Shown here: piece after piece, positions 33,388 to 42,287 of the stretch
Position numbering within the stretch: the stretch's first letter is position 1
How the letters are laid out: every line of letters begins with the position of its first letter
Origin: Bacteroidetes bacterium UBA4416
GTDB lineage: Bacteria > Bacteroidota > Bacteroidia > B-17B0 > Aurantibacillaceae
Assembly: GCA_002390745.1 (NCBI GenBank)
Contig: DGQK01000007.1
Coordinates: 62,001 to 126,000 of the forward strand
Direction: 5' to 3'
DNA: 64,000 nucleotides
Translations under genes and position numbers: made by a program
The notes under the pieces: generated by a model
What the model saw: only the letters and a program-made list of their open reading frames with translations
Databases searched by the model: none
Told to the model about the DNA's origin: nothing

Positions 33388-33978
33388 TTAGGGCGTTAGT
33401 GCTTTTAAAACGAGTTCAAGGGTTTCATACATGGTTTTTTTAGAAAACTTATAAGGCCTGTTGCCTACACTTTTTCCTTTGTTTTCAAATTCGAGAAGCG
33501 TGTACAATGGGCCGAAGGCCACACTCCAGTACGATTCGAAAGACATAAAATGCAGCTGCTTGTTTGCGATGGCATTTTTCACAAAGGCCTGCATCACCGG
33601 CCTGAAAGACTTCGTGATCTCATCCTGGATAGGCCCGGCATAGTGTGTGCGCTTTATCTTTTCATAGAATTTTGCCGCTTCCTGATTCTTCAGCCAGTAT
33701 GCCGACCGGTTTTCCCATTGCTTTTTCAGGCCTTCGGCAAAAGGCATGTCCGGAGAAAAGCCTTTCATCGTTTCCTGAAGCATCCGCTTGCCTTCTTCAA
33801 TTCCCAGGCGGACGATCAGGTCCTCTTTGTTCTTATAATAGATATACAGCGTGCCTACCGAAATGCCGCAGGCCTTTGCCAGCTTCTGCATGCTGAACCC
33901 GTCGAGGCCATCGCGAAGCAGTATGGAAATGGCATTTTTCCTGACCAGTGTTTCTTTATGTGTGTCTCTTATTCTCAT
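33388..33978 (-). CDS. TetR/AcrR family transcriptional regulator
   Basis: This is a 196-residue protein from the ATG at 33978 ('MRIRDTHKETLVRKNAISIL'); the longer open frame would start inside the operator. The N-terminal HTH is 'FSMQKLAKACGISVGTLYIYYKNKEDL', followed by a helical effector domain. It is the first gene of the TetR / HMA-like / MFS operon. The perfect inverted repeat 16 bp upstream is a likely autoregulatory operator. Confidence 0.9.
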   Translation of the reverse strand: MRIRDTHKETLVRKNAISILLRDGLDGFSMQKLAKACGISVGTLYIYYKNKEDLIVRLGIEEGKRMLQETMKGFSPDMPFAEGLKKQWENRSAYWLKNQEAAKFYEKIKRTHYAGPIQDEITKSFRPVMQAFVKNAIANKQLHFMSFESYWSVAFGPLYTLLEFENKGKSVGNRPYKFSKKTMYETLELVLKALTP

Positions 33979-33993
33979 TCCGGGTACAAATAT

Positions 33994-34013
33994 AAATGAA
34001 CATTCATTCATTT
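33994..34013 (-). promoter_or_regulatory. Probable TetR operator
   Basis: AAATGAA and TTCATTT flank a 6-bp centre, forming a 20-bp inverted repeat of the TGAATGAA/TTCATTCA type used by many TetR proteins. It lies just upstream of the TetR start. The rest of 34014-34313, about 300 bp, holds no gene that I can support. Confidence 0.6.
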
Positions 34014-34313
34014 ACAAATTATTTACGGTCTGTTACCATGGTCGGTTCCGGACAGGCAGTCGCATACGACGAACCTATAACCACACAAGGGACCTTCGCA
34101 GGCATTGTGACTGATCAGCAGCATCAGAAAACCGGGCTCTTTTTTTGCGATGCGTCGTTCGTACCATGGCTCTGTTTTCCGACAAACCTACAGCGAAGAA
34201 ACAGCCGGCACAAGCGCAAATAGGCCGGATAAGTCCGGAAGACGGTGAACGGTTGCAGGCCAGCGGTGAATACTTAAACCTTTCTGCTTATGGGAAATCC
34301 GCAGGAATACTGT

Positions 34314-34949
34314 TCACTTCACGGGCTCTCGAAGAATGGTTTTCAGCTTTTCGGGTGCTGTTTTCCGGAAATCAGAGAGGTAGATCTCGTGATGTTGTCC
34401 GTTTCTCCGAAGGTTATGCGCATCCATAAAGGCTTTCATCTGCAACAGGGTTTCGGGCTCTGTATCAAAAGGCCCTACATGCAGCATCTGTACCACTTTC
34501 CCCTCTTCCATTGTGTAATACGTTACTTCCTGTATTCCAGGAATGGCTTTCTTTTGGTACGCAAGCTCCCTGGCGTTCAATACATCCGCTTCCTGCACAA
34601 AGTCAGGAAGCCGGATCAGCAGCCTGTATTCCCATGTACTCCGTGGGATCTGTTGTGGCGCCTCCTCCATAGTCACAGCTCCATACTGCTTCTCATCGAA
34701 CCACCAAAGGCCCTCCAGTTTGGCTACGGTAAAATCAAGTGCCTTGGCTTTATACATGAACTTGAGTACATAGGCGGTTGCGTAAAGTGCCTTAAGTCTG
34801 TCTGCAAATTCGGGAGCCGAGGGATCTCATTTCCCGGTTAGAGACAGGTACTGTGCGGCTTTTATGGTTATCAGCCCGGGTTTCTGTTTAGCGGTATAAT
34901 AGGCTTTGTCGTGTTTCGTAAGGTCTGTTTCATGATCTGTTTTTTTAAT
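34314..34949 (-). pseudogene. GyrI-like (effector-binding) domain protein gene with an in-frame TGA and no standard start
   Basis: The downstream part (147 residues from the ATG at 34757) is a clear GyrI-like domain ('VAKLEGLWWFDEKQYG', 'VVQMLHVGPFDTEP', 'HHEIYLSDFRKT'). The same frame continues upstream with normal family sequence: 'YYTAKQKPGLITI', 'AAQYLSLTGK', stop, 'DPSAPEFADRLKALY', 'VLKFMYKAK'. The stop is a TGA at 34827-34829, where homologues have the Gly codon of 'GKGDP'; GGA to TGA is one change. The expected start position at 34949 reads ATT. So the gene lost its start and gained a nonsense codon. A shortened product from 34757 remains possible. Confidence 0.75.
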
Positions 34950-35132
34950 GGTATCAATCGGCTACGAGCCGTGCTTCTGTTTACGTTCCATGCGCTTTTC
35001 CGCATGTGTTTCATTTTCAAATTTTAACCGGGCCGATACGAATACATGCTCAAATGCAACGAATATACATCCGGCACAAGGCACTGTCTTTTAACTTCTA
35101 ATTTTATTCTCAAAACATTAGCATCCAACATT

Positions 35133-35696
35133 ATGAAAAAAACAATTTTACTGATGGCCATTGCTGTCATTACCGGAGGCACAAGCTTACAAGCTCAAAC
35201 CAGCGGTGCTAAAAAACCAGCGGCTACCAAAAAAGCGGCTCCCACCGAAGAAGAATTACAAAAAACCTTCGACGAGCGTTTCGCTGAAATTCTGAACCTC
35301 GTCACGGTTGCTTCCAAAGACTCTGCCGCGGGCGTAGCTACGGGATTATTCGGCACCAAAAAAGAGTTTGGTGTCTATCCGGTCAACAAAGGGAAGAGCC
35401 TTCCCTATACCACTAAAGAAGAATATACCTTCTATTCGAGGTGGGAATACCGTGCCGAGTTCGGCAAATTCAAACCGGAAGAGGAAGCCAAACAATTAGC
35501 CATGGAAGAAAAAATCACCAAGCTGATCCAGGACAACATTACCAAAACCAATTGGAAACAGGTAACCACCACAGGTAAAAACGACGATAAAACCAAGGAG
35601 CTTCTGCATTACAACAACCTCAAAGGCGGAAACCACATTCGTCTGAAAGTTTCGAAACGAAGCACCGGCAATATCATTATTTTAACCTGGGATTAG
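35133..35696 (+). CDS. Hypothetical secreted protein, 187 residues
   Basis: The start is the ATG at 35133, which gives a clean signal peptide (ending Leu-Gln-Ala-Gln); the longer frame from 35046 places 29 odd residues before it. The mature protein has a Lys/Ala-rich N-terminal linker, then an alpha/beta region of about 140 residues with many Lys/Glu. No family is recognised. The strong terminator just after it makes it a single-gene unit. Divergent from the GyrI-like pseudogene. Confidence 0.72.
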   Translation: MKKTILLMAIAVITGGTSLQAQTSGAKKPAATKKAAPTEEELQKTFDERFAEILNLVTVASKDSAAGVATGLFGTKKEFGVYPVNKGKSLPYTTKEEYTFYSRWEYRAEFGKFKPEEEAKQLAMEEKITKLIQDNITKTNWKQVTTTGKNDDKTKELLHYNNLKGGNHIRLKVSKRSTGNIIILTWD

Positions 35697-35717
35697 TACG
35701 CTACTGTTCCCCCATCC

Positions 35718-35740
35718 AACCGGCCTTCGTGCCGGTTTTT
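35718..35740 (+). terminator. Intrinsic terminator after the 187-residue secreted protein gene
   Basis: AACCGGC pairs with GCCGGTT around a 6-nt loop and is followed by a T-run (TTTTTTT) on the plus strand, about 20 bp after the stop codon. Confidence 0.85.
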
Positions 35741-35908
35741 TTCGTTTATACGGTTTTGAATTTCAGTTATTACCCGTTTTTCGGATTGGAAACAGGAAAA
35801 CGGAAAAATCAAGGAAGGCCAACCTGTGTTTTTATACCGGATGAAGGAGGAACCGGAACTTACTCTGAAAAAACAAAGATCCGCTCCGGCTCCTTCCCAC
35901 CATGTGGC

Positions 35909-36364
35909 TTAATTGAGGGCAATGTAAATATCCACTTCGGACTGCTCAGGATTTTGCGCTTTCGCACCATATATTTCAAAATCCCCACTGTAAGCCCTGT
36001 CCAGCGGCCTGCTCCAGATCCCGGTCCATTCTTTGAATACAATGCCATCCGATAGCTTGCCGGAAGCCGTGAATACTTCAAAGGTTTTTCCGGGAACCGT
36101 AACGCCCGTGAGCCCCTGCGGCACTGCATCCAGGTCCTTTACTTTGTAACCCAGCACAGTCGTATATGGCCTTGTATGGTCTTTTTCGTAATCGGTATAC
36201 AGGGAGTAGACATCTTCGCTCAGCTTATTGGTGATCTTTGAGGAAATGCCTTCTGCCATGAAGCGCTCCCACAAGGCCGGTATATCGGTAGCCGCTTGTC
36301 CGTTGGCGTTGCTTGTGCGCACAGCCAGGCCTACAATGTAAAAGGTGTCGAGTTTTGTTTTCAT
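35909..36364 (-). CDS. GyrI-like effector-binding domain protein
   Basis: This is a 151-residue protein from the ATG at 36364. The frame stays open upstream to 36511, but that part overlaps the DinB gene and lacks family similarity. The standalone GyrI-like/AraC effector-binding fold is seen in 'FYIVGLAVRTSNANGQA', 'YTTVLGYKVKDLDAVPQG', 'FEVFTASG' and 'DFEIYG'. Such domains bind small hydrophobic ligands or GyrA-type partners. It follows the DinB gene by 20 bp on the same strand and probably belongs to a DinB/GyrI pair controlled by the WYL regulator upstream. Confidence 0.85.
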   Translation of the reverse strand: MKTKLDTFYIVGLAVRTSNANGQAATDIPALWERFMAEGISSKITNKLSEDVYSLYTDYEKDHTRPYTTVLGYKVKDLDAVPQGLTGVTVPGKTFEVFTASGKLSDGIVFKEWTGIWSRPLDRAYSGDFEIYGAKAQNPEQSEVDIYIALN

Positions 36365-36384
36365 CGTGGTTGGTTCAGAGTGAT

Positions 36385-36879
36385 TTAAAAGGATTCGTCT
36401 GCACTCGGGCCATAGCTTCCGGGAATCTTCACATCCAACAGGCGCAGGAATACACCAAGTTGTGCCCTGTGATGAATGATCTGGCTCATCGTCATGCGCA
36501 ACACCTCCCATTTAGGCTCTGTGCTGTAAATGACAGCTCCGTTTCTCAGGGTCCACATATCGCTCAGGGCCTCTTCCTTTCCTGCTTTCAGGTGTTTGCG
36601 CCCATCTTCGAGGCACCTTTCGAAATAATCCAGCAGCTCCGCAGTCGTATTTACATCCTCCACCTTATAGGGATTTTTTTCAAAGTCGAGCTCGCTCGTG
36701 GTAAAGGTCATACCGATCCAGTTAGGCAGCTCGGCAATGTGTGATGCCAGGCGCTTGATGGTCATACTCTTCTCATGTGGTTTCCAGTCGAACTTGTCTG
36801 TCGGGATGGCGGATAACATCTTACGGGTTGTTTTTGCCTCGTTTTCTAATTCTTTGGTAAATGCTTCAATTTGTGTCAT
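36385..36879 (-). CDS. DinB family protein
   Basis: This 164-residue four-helix protein of the DinB/YfiT superfamily has the three metal-ligand His positions: 'LASHIAELP' (about His47) and the C-terminal 'IIHHRAQL' pair (about 135-136). Members include metal-dependent thiol transferases and uncharacterised stress proteins. It is co-directional with the GyrI-like gene and downstream of the WYL regulator gene, with a 277-bp gap that shows no other supported gene. Confidence 0.88.
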   Translation of the reverse strand: MTQIEAFTKELENEAKTTRKMLSAIPTDKFDWKPHEKSMTIKRLASHIAELPNWIGMTFTTSELDFEKNPYKVEDVNTTAELLDYFERCLEDGRKHLKAGKEEALSDMWTLRNGAVIYSTEPKWEVLRMTMSQIIHHRAQLGVFLRLLDVKIPGSYGPSADESF

Positions 36880-37156
36880 GATGGTGGGTTTTTAAAAGTT
36901 TATGGTACAAAGTAAAATCCATCAGGTGACAACCTTATGTCAGTAGGAAAATGGATTTTTTAAAAACCTGTGAAATAAGACGCTAAGGCATTGAGAATGA
37001 AATCTTTTAAATGAGAGGGCACCTGCTTACCGGCAGACAGGCCAGGGCGCTATTCCAAGCACATCCCGATACACCGGCCGAAGAACGGGCACCGCAGCAT
37101 CCCGTTTTAGCTTTTATCTCAGCCCAGGAAGAAAGCAAGGATAGAAGTGATTAAGT

Positions 37157-38104
37157 TTATTGTTTTTGAGAAATGGCAAGCGCGATGGTTTTCACCATGT
37201 CTTTGAGGCTCTGGGGTTCTGCGATCTCAGCCCGCTCGCCGAACATCATGTACCAGCGCGCAAAGCCCTCCAGCGAACAGGTCAGAAAGGTCATTTCCAC
37301 CCGGTCTTTCAGCGGGCGCTCCGACACATAGCCGTTGTAATATTTCTGCTCGCCGAAATATTTCATGATGCTTTTATCCACCAGCATGACGACCTTGTGC
37401 AGCTCTTTTTTTTCTTTGGTGATCTGTTTCAGGTATTCTTTCAGCGGAGGATGGTCTTTTTTGAAGGGGAGGGGCGTACTAACGATCTGCGTAATGCGGT
37501 CGGTACGAAAGTTCCGGTAGTCGTTCCTCAGCTGGCAGAAAGCGATCAGGTACCAGTTGGAGCCGAGGTAGAACACGCCAACAGGCTCAATGTTGCGCGA
37601 GGTGGTTTCCTGGCTGTGGTTGGCGAAATACGTAATGGTGAGCACCTGCCTGCTCGAGATGCCTTTCAGGATCACCTGGAGAGAGCCTGAGGTGCTTTTC
37701 CCTTTGGCGATCCAGGGATTGCCGAGCACTTCGATGTGGTTATCCATTACTTCCAGGTGGTCTTTTTCTGCTGAGCGCAACACGGCCCTTACTTTATACA
37801 TGGCTGATTTAAAGCTTTCATCGGTAGAAACATCCGTCAGCTTTTCCACCAGTTTTTCGGCAGTGAGAAACGCTGTTGCTTCTTCCATGGTAAACATGAC
37901 CGGGGGCAGGCGGTAGCCATCCATGATGGAGTAGCCTACGCCCGTTTCTCCTACCAGCGGAACACCTGCTTCTTCCAGGGTGCGGATGTCGCGGTACACC
38001 GTGCGGAGGCTGATGTTGAACCGGTCGGCAATGTCCTGCGCTTTCACAATACGCCTGGATTGAAGCTGGATCAGGATGGCAGTTACTCGGTCGAGGCGGT
38101 TCAT
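37157..38104 (-). CDS. YafY-type HTH/WYL domain transcriptional regulator
   Basis: This is a 315-residue protein from the ATG at 38104 ('MNRLDRVTAILIQLQS'); the frame is open to 38167, but the extra residues precede the normal start. The N-terminal HTH_11 is 'VKAQDIADRFNISLRTVYRDIRTLEE'; the WYL domain follows at about 135-220 ('YFLGSNWYLIAFCQLRNDYRNFR' region) with a WCX extension at the C-terminus. WYL proteins sense nucleic acid or small ligands. It is probably the regulator of the adjacent DinB/GyrI genes and/or the divergent DUF488 gene. Confidence 0.9.
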   Translation of the reverse strand: MNRLDRVTAILIQLQSRRIVKAQDIADRFNISLRTVYRDIRTLEEAGVPLVGETGVGYSIMDGYRLPPVMFTMEEATAFLTAEKLVEKLTDVSTDESFKSAMYKVRAVLRSAEKDHLEVMDNHIEVLGNPWIAKGKSTSGSLQVILKGISSRQVLTITYFANHSQETTSRNIEPVGVFYLGSNWYLIAFCQLRNDYRNFRTDRITQIVSTPLPFKKDHPPLKEYLKQITKEKKELHKVVMLVDKSIMKYFGEQKYYNGYVSERPLKDRVEMTFLTCSLEGFARWYMMFGERAEIAEPQSLKDMVKTIALAISQKQ

Positions 38105-38154
38105 GGCAGCGTTAAATAATTCGAAAAACAAATATATAAAATGGCAATGGTTTA

Positions 38155-38709
38155 TTGGCTCCGGCAATTAGCTTTATCTTAGGGGAGTGGAAAAAAAATC
38201 CCTTATACACGATAGGACACGGCACGCGCCCGGCAGAGGAATTTCTGGAGCTGCTCAAACGCAACGACATCAGCTATCTCCTCGATGTGCGCTCCAGGCC
38301 TTATTCACGTTACAATCCACACTACAACCGCGAAAGCTTGCATCAATTCCTGCTTCAGCACGCCATCACGTATGTGTTCATGGGTGATAGCCTGGGAGGA
38401 AAGCCCAAAAATCCCTTATGCTATGATAACCACAACCATGTAGATTATGCGAAAGTAAAAGACATGGCATTTTTCAAAGCCGGCATCGCACGCTTAAAAA
38501 ACGCTTACCTCAAAAACGTAAAAGCAGCCATCATGTGCAGCGAAAGCAAGCCACTGGAGTGCCACCGCACGCATCTTATCAGCAAGGCGCTCTATCAGGA
38601 CGGCATACTCATTACTCATATCGATGAGAAGGGCCGCCTGATCAGCCACAGTGAGTTGATGGCCTCAGAACATGAAAAAAAACCGGGGCCTGACTTATTC
38701 GGTAATTAG
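38155..38709 (+). CDS. DUF488 domain-containing protein (start uncertain)
   Basis: The DUF488 core is unmistakable: 'LYTIGHGTRPAEEFLELL', 'LLDVRSRPYSRYNPHYNRE', 'YVFMGDSLGGKP', 'IMCSESKPLECHRTHLISKAL'. Function is unknown; the fold is rhodanese/phosphatase-like with a conserved Cys. The only in-frame start before the core is a TTG at 38155, giving 184 residues. Homologues normally start just before 'LYTIGHG'. A GTG at 38187 is one base out of frame because of an A8 run (38191-38198); seven A would put it in frame. So the start is either the TTG, or the sequence carries a one-base slip. Confidence 0.8.
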   Translation: MAPAISFILGEWKKNPLYTIGHGTRPAEEFLELLKRNDISYLLDVRSRPYSRYNPHYNRESLHQFLLQHAITYVFMGDSLGGKPKNPLCYDNHNHVDYAKVKDMAFFKAGIARLKNAYLKNVKAAIMCSESKPLECHRTHLISKALYQDGILITHIDEKGRLISHSELMASEHEKKPGPDLFGN

Positions 38710-38868
38710 GCGCTATCCCAAAATGCTCCTGACCCAAAACCTCCCTGGAAATCACGCGAAACATGATTTTCTTTCTGTAGGAAGAAAGCAGCCTGGCTCC
38801 GGAAAGGCCCGGAGATGGTTATAACTGCACGGCCTCCTGAACCGGGAACTCAAAAAACAGGCATTCAA

Positions 38869-41481
38869 TCAGAGAAGCTCCACGTATCCATCCGTGCCGT
38901 TCACGCGGATCCGCTGCCCGTCGCTGATGAGCCGGGTAGCTCCCTCAATGCCAACAACGGCAGGCAGGCCGTACTCGCGGGCAACTACTGCGCCATGCGT
39001 CATCAGCCCGCCCACTTCCGTAACGAGGCCTGTTAAGGCCACAAACACTGGCGTCCAGCTGGGATCGGTAAAAGAGGTCACCAGAATATCCCCCTCTTCG
39101 ATGTCGGCATCTTCCATGTTTAAGATGACGCGGGCGCGCCCTTCCACCACGCCGGAAGAAACGGCCAGGCCTGCAATGGCTCCGGCAGGGAGCTGAGCGT
39201 GCCTGTACCTGCCGGCAATGACTTCGCCGTCGGAAGTCATGACGCGGGGCGGTGTAAGCTTTTTGTACCACTGGTACGCTTCTTTGCGCTGATGGATGAG
39301 CAGAGGGGCCACCTGCTGTGTCTCCACAGCGGTACGGAACTCGGCAAGGGAGAAGTAATACACATCTTCTGTTTGTGGAATAAGCCCGGCCCCCATCAGC
39401 TGCGCTGCTTCCTGCAACAGGGCCTGCTTGTAAAGGAAGTAGCGGTTGACCAGGCTGTACTTAGGATATTCGCGATAACCAATGAAGCGGCGCAGCAAAC
39501 GGATCATGCGGGCTGCCTCAAGGGCTTTCTGCTTACCATCCGGAAGGCTTTCCAATCGTTGGAGCAATTCGCGCTCCTTTCTCAGCGCTTCCCGGAGGCC
39601 CTGTTCGTATTTCCGCCTGCTTTCGCCCGGCGCAAAGTTTTTGATATTGGTGAGGATCATCGGGATCAACAGCCCGGGATCTTCAATCCAGCGCGTTCGG
39701 GTGATGTCTACTTCCCCGACACAGCGCATGCCGTATCGGCCAAGGTAAGCCCGGATCGCCTCAGCGGCTTCTTTTCCTCCTCTGAGCTTAAGCAGCCCGT
39801 TTAAAAAATCATTGTCTTTATGCGCCTTCAGATAGCCGGTCAGCTCCGGGTAAGGACGGATCACATCCGCCACATCCAATAATGCCAGGCCCATTTCCGA
39901 TGTAATATTATGAGGTACAGATTGAGAAAGCAGGTCCGCTGCATTTTTCTCACCCAGCCACTCGCTCATTTTTTCGTTGATCCAGGAGGAAACATTCATT
40001 CCAAGCAGGATCACGCTCATGCTTTTGGAGTTGAACATGGCCTTCTTTACTTCCTGCATATCCTCCCTGATAAAATCAAACAGCTCCACTCCACGTTTTT
40101 TCCGGATTTGCTGTTTCAGTGTTTCTATGGACGCCTCACTTATCCTGATGAGCTCCGGCACCAGTTCCGGTTCGTTCTCAAAGGGGGCAAGCTCATCCCA
40201 TGTAAGCTCCTTTGCCATGTAGGCCGGAACCTGCACCTGTGCCGCCGGTAAGGGGCTGAAGAACTCCTCTCTTCCTGCAATGGTTATCAGCGCATCCCTC
40301 ACCAGCTGATCGGATTTCCCGAAGACCTCAATGAATTTCTGACGGCTTTCGGGCGAAGCGAGCTGCTTTGTAACATCCACAAACAACCTTCCGCCCGCCG
40401 GGTAAGCATTGGCTGTTAATTGAAAAAATGACAGGCCCAGGGGTTTCATGGCATCCGTCATCATCTGGTTATGCCCGACAGAAACATACACATGATTTTC
40501 GTCGTCGCCTGCTTCGGGAATTGGGTATAAGGTAGTGATGGGGCGGCTCTGAACTACATAAAACAATCCGCCGGCCAGGCACCATTCGATGTCCTGCGGG
40601 CTTCCGAAATGAGCTTCGATTGTTCTTCCGAGGCGCTCAAGCTCCAGGATCTGCCCATCGTGGAGGGCCTGACTGCTTTGCTGCGCAGGCGTGAGTTCCT
40701 CCTGCTTCGTTCCGCCTTCCTTTAAGGCAACAAAGGCCCGCTTCTTGGAACCAATGTTCTTCTCCAGGATCCTGCCCTGCCTTACTTTGTAATGATCGGC
40801 AGTAACGAGACCTGATACCAGGGCTTCGCCAAGTCCAAAGCCGGCGTCGATGGATACTATTTTCCTGTTGGAACTGACAGGGTCTGCTGTAAACATGATC
40901 CCTGAAACATCCGGAAAAACCATCTCCTGGACGAGTACAGCCAAAGAGACACGCTGATGGCCGAATCCGTTTTGCAACCGGTAAATAACTGCGCGCTCCG
41001 TAAATAAGGATGCCCAGCATTTGCTGATGTGCTTCACAATAGGCGCTTTCCCGATCACATTCAGATAACTATCCTGCTGCCCCGCGAAAGAAGCTGTGGG
41101 CAGGTCTTCGGCGGTGGCACTGGATCGCAGGGCATAAGCCTTGCTTTCGCCCCTTGCCTCAAGATGCGCAGCGATCTCCTGTTCCAGCTCTTCCGGGATC
41201 AGCGTATCCTCGATCTGCTTCCTGATCTCTGCACTCAGCGCTGCGATCGCTTTCCTGTCAGAGGCTTTCAGAGAAGCGAGCTGTTCCATGAGTGAAGCAA
41301 GCCTGTCGTTGCCGCCAATGACGTTGTCGTAGGCATCCGTCGTCACGCAAAAGCCCCCCGGCACCTTCAGTCCCCTGATGCGCGATAGTTCTCCAAGGTT
41401 GGCACCTTTGCCTCCGGCCCTCTCCCCTGCTGTCCGGTCGATGGCGTCAAAATCCATTACATATACACTGCTGTTTCCCAT
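38869..41481 (-). CDS. rph: Rifampicin phosphotransferase
   Basis: This 870-residue protein has the Rph domain order. First comes a PEP-synthase-like ATP-binding domain (about 1-315: 'GGKGANLGEL', 'ALRSSATAEDLPTASFAGQQ', 'GIMFTADPVSSNRK', 'VVQSRPIT'). A helical rifampicin-binding domain follows (about 320-755, starting 'VYVSVGHNQMMTD'). Last is a swivelling His domain with His829 in 'GGLMTHGAVVAREYGLPAVV', the phosphate-carrying His of this family. Rph uses ATP to phosphorylate the rifamycin ansa chain, giving AMP and Pi. The 'MMTDAMKPLGLSFFQLT' segment separates it from ordinary PEP synthase. It follows a MarR gene by 54 bp. Confidence 0.88.
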   Translation of the reverse strand: MGNSSVYVMDFDAIDRTAGERAGGKGANLGELSRIRGLKVPGGFCVTTDAYDNVIGGNDRLASLMEQLASLKASDRKAIAALSAEIRKQIEDTLIPEELEQEIAAHLEARGESKAYALRSSATAEDLPTASFAGQQDSYLNVIGKAPIVKHISKCWASLFTERAVIYRLQNGFGHQRVSLAVLVQEMVFPDVSGIMFTADPVSSNRKIVSIDAGFGLGEALVSGLVTADHYKVRQGRILEKNIGSKKRAFVALKEGGTKQEELTPAQQSSQALHDGQILELERLGRTIEAHFGSPQDIEWCLAGGLFYVVQSRPITTLYPIPEAGDDENHVYVSVGHNQMMTDAMKPLGLSFFQLTANAYPAGGRLFVDVTKQLASPESRQKFIEVFGKSDQLVRDALITIAGREEFFSPLPAAQVQVPAYMAKELTWDELAPFENEPELVPELIRISEASIETLKQQIRKKRGVELFDFIREDMQEVKKAMFNSKSMSVILLGMNVSSWINEKMSEWLGEKNAADLLSQSVPHNITSEMGLALLDVADVIRPYPELTGYLKAHKDNDFLNGLLKLRGGKEAAEAIRAYLGRYGMRCVGEVDITRTRWIEDPGLLIPMILTNIKNFAPGESRRKYEQGLREALRKERELLQRLESLPDGKQKALEAARMIRLLRRFIGYREYPKYSLVNRYFLYKQALLQEAAQLMGAGLIPQTEDVYYFSLAEFRTAVETQQVAPLLIHQRKEAYQWYKKLTPPRVMTSDGEVIAGRYRHAQLPAGAIAGLAVSSGVVEGRARVILNMEDADIEEGDILVTSFTDPSWTPVFVALTGLVTEVGGLMTHGAVVAREYGLPAVVGIEGATRLISDGQRIRVNGTDGYVELL

Positions 41482-41535
41482 CTGCTTTCTCTTTTTTTGT
41501 GGTTCATGGTTACTTAGGTTATTACACGCCTTCGG

Positions 41536-41997
41536 TCAGGATCCTGGCGAGCGCATGGCCGCGGTTGTTTCCTCCAGGAGCTTAATGGATCTTACAAGAT
41601 AGGCTTCGATGGCCTTGATCTCTTTGCCAGAAAACGATGCCATTACTTTTTCCGACTCTTTGCGGTATTCCTTATAGAGTGGCTCCAGAAGCGCCATGAT
41701 GTTTTTCGTGTTGGGCACAATGATCACCTTCCGCCTGTCGTCTTCCGCCGTTTGCCGCTTCACAAGCTTTTTCTTTTCAAAACGGTCAATCAGGCCTGTG
41801 ACGGCGCCGGTCGTGAGGCCTGTGAGGACGGAAAGTTCGCCTGCTGTCATTTGCCCTTTTTCCATCAAAAAGCCCAGGTACTTATGGTCTGTTCCTGAGA
41901 GCCCTGCTTTCCGACCAATCGCTTCATGCATCTGGATCGTTGCATAGGCATGGTGCTGGCTCAGCTTTCTCAATCGCCTGATCAGGTCTGCATTCAT
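41536..41997 (-). CDS. MarR family transcriptional regulator
   Basis: This 153-residue winged-helix protein has 'MTAGELSVLTGLTTGAVTGLIDRFEKKKLVKRQTAEDDRRKV' spanning the recognition helix and wing (about 50-95), flanked by dimerisation helices. It is first in a two-gene operon with rph. An inverted repeat 20 bp upstream of its start is a likely operator. Role inferred: repression of itself and rph until a ligand binds. Confidence 0.9.
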   Translation of the reverse strand: MNADLIRRLRKLSQHHAYATIQMHEAIGRKAGLSGTDHKYLGFLMEKGQMTAGELSVLTGLTTGAVTGLIDRFEKKKLVKRQTAEDDRRKVIIVPNTKNIMALLEPLYKEYRKESEKVMASFSGKEIKAIEAYLVRSIKLLEETTAAMRSPGS

Positions 41998-42016
41998 ATC
42001 AATATCTTATTTACTA

Positions 42017-42039
42017 ATTATCTTAGCAACAAAGATAAT
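42017..42039 (-). promoter_or_regulatory. Putative MarR operator
   Basis: ATTATCTT and AAGATAAT form an 8-bp inverted repeat with a 7-bp spacer, 20 bp upstream of the marR-type ATG. The AT-rich palindrome at about two helical turns fits MarR dimer binding. Confidence 0.5.
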
Positions 42040-42158
42040 AAAATTTTGTAACATGCCAGCATGAGATTAACTTCCTGTACAGCGAGGTTAGCTCCGGGCC
42101 GGGCATAATTTTCACAATGCATCCCTGTGTTGCTCCTTAGTAGCTAACGTTATCGTAA

Positions 42159-42194
42159 CGATGAGCAATTCACTGTTTTCGATGAGTATTTCAC
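42159..42194 (+). promoter_or_regulatory. Direct repeat upstream of the LytTR regulator gene
   Basis: CGATGAGCAATTCAC (42159-42173) and CGATGAGTATTTCAC (42180-42194) differ at two of 15 positions and start exactly 21 bp apart. They lie 93-129 bp before the regulator ATG. A third copy (CAATGAGTAATTCAC, 44573-44587) is upstream of the paired kinase gene. LytTR proteins commonly bind paired direct repeats, so autoregulation is a reasonable inference. Confidence 0.55.
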
Positions 42195-42287
42195 ATCATT
42201 TCTTTCGGGGCTACATGTGTTATATTTAAAATCGAATACGTAAATTCGGTTTCTGCTTTTCGCAGAATCCTGTTATTGTCCTGAGCT

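Noticed and set aside
34014..34313. Plus-strand frames at 33996-34223 and 34145-34429 with partly coding-like sequence ('VAYDEPITTQGTFAGIVT', 'RISPEDGERLQASGEYL')
   Set aside because: They overlap the TetR operator and the pseudogene, match no family that I recognise, and have no promoter or credible start. They could be remnants, but I cannot support a gene.
34827..34829. Selenocysteine or programmed readthrough at the in-frame TGA
   Set aside because: Homologues have Gly at this position, no selenoprotein family is involved, and the start codon is also missing; a nonsense mutation is simpler.
37011..37154. 47-codon plus-strand frame between DinB and the WYL regulator
   Set aside because: Coding-like composition, but it is short, matches no known family and ends against the convergent regulator gene. 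Not enough to call.
38797..38814. CTCCGG/CCGGAG hairpin between DUF488 and rph
   Set aside because: Only 6 bp and no T-run; not a convincing terminator.
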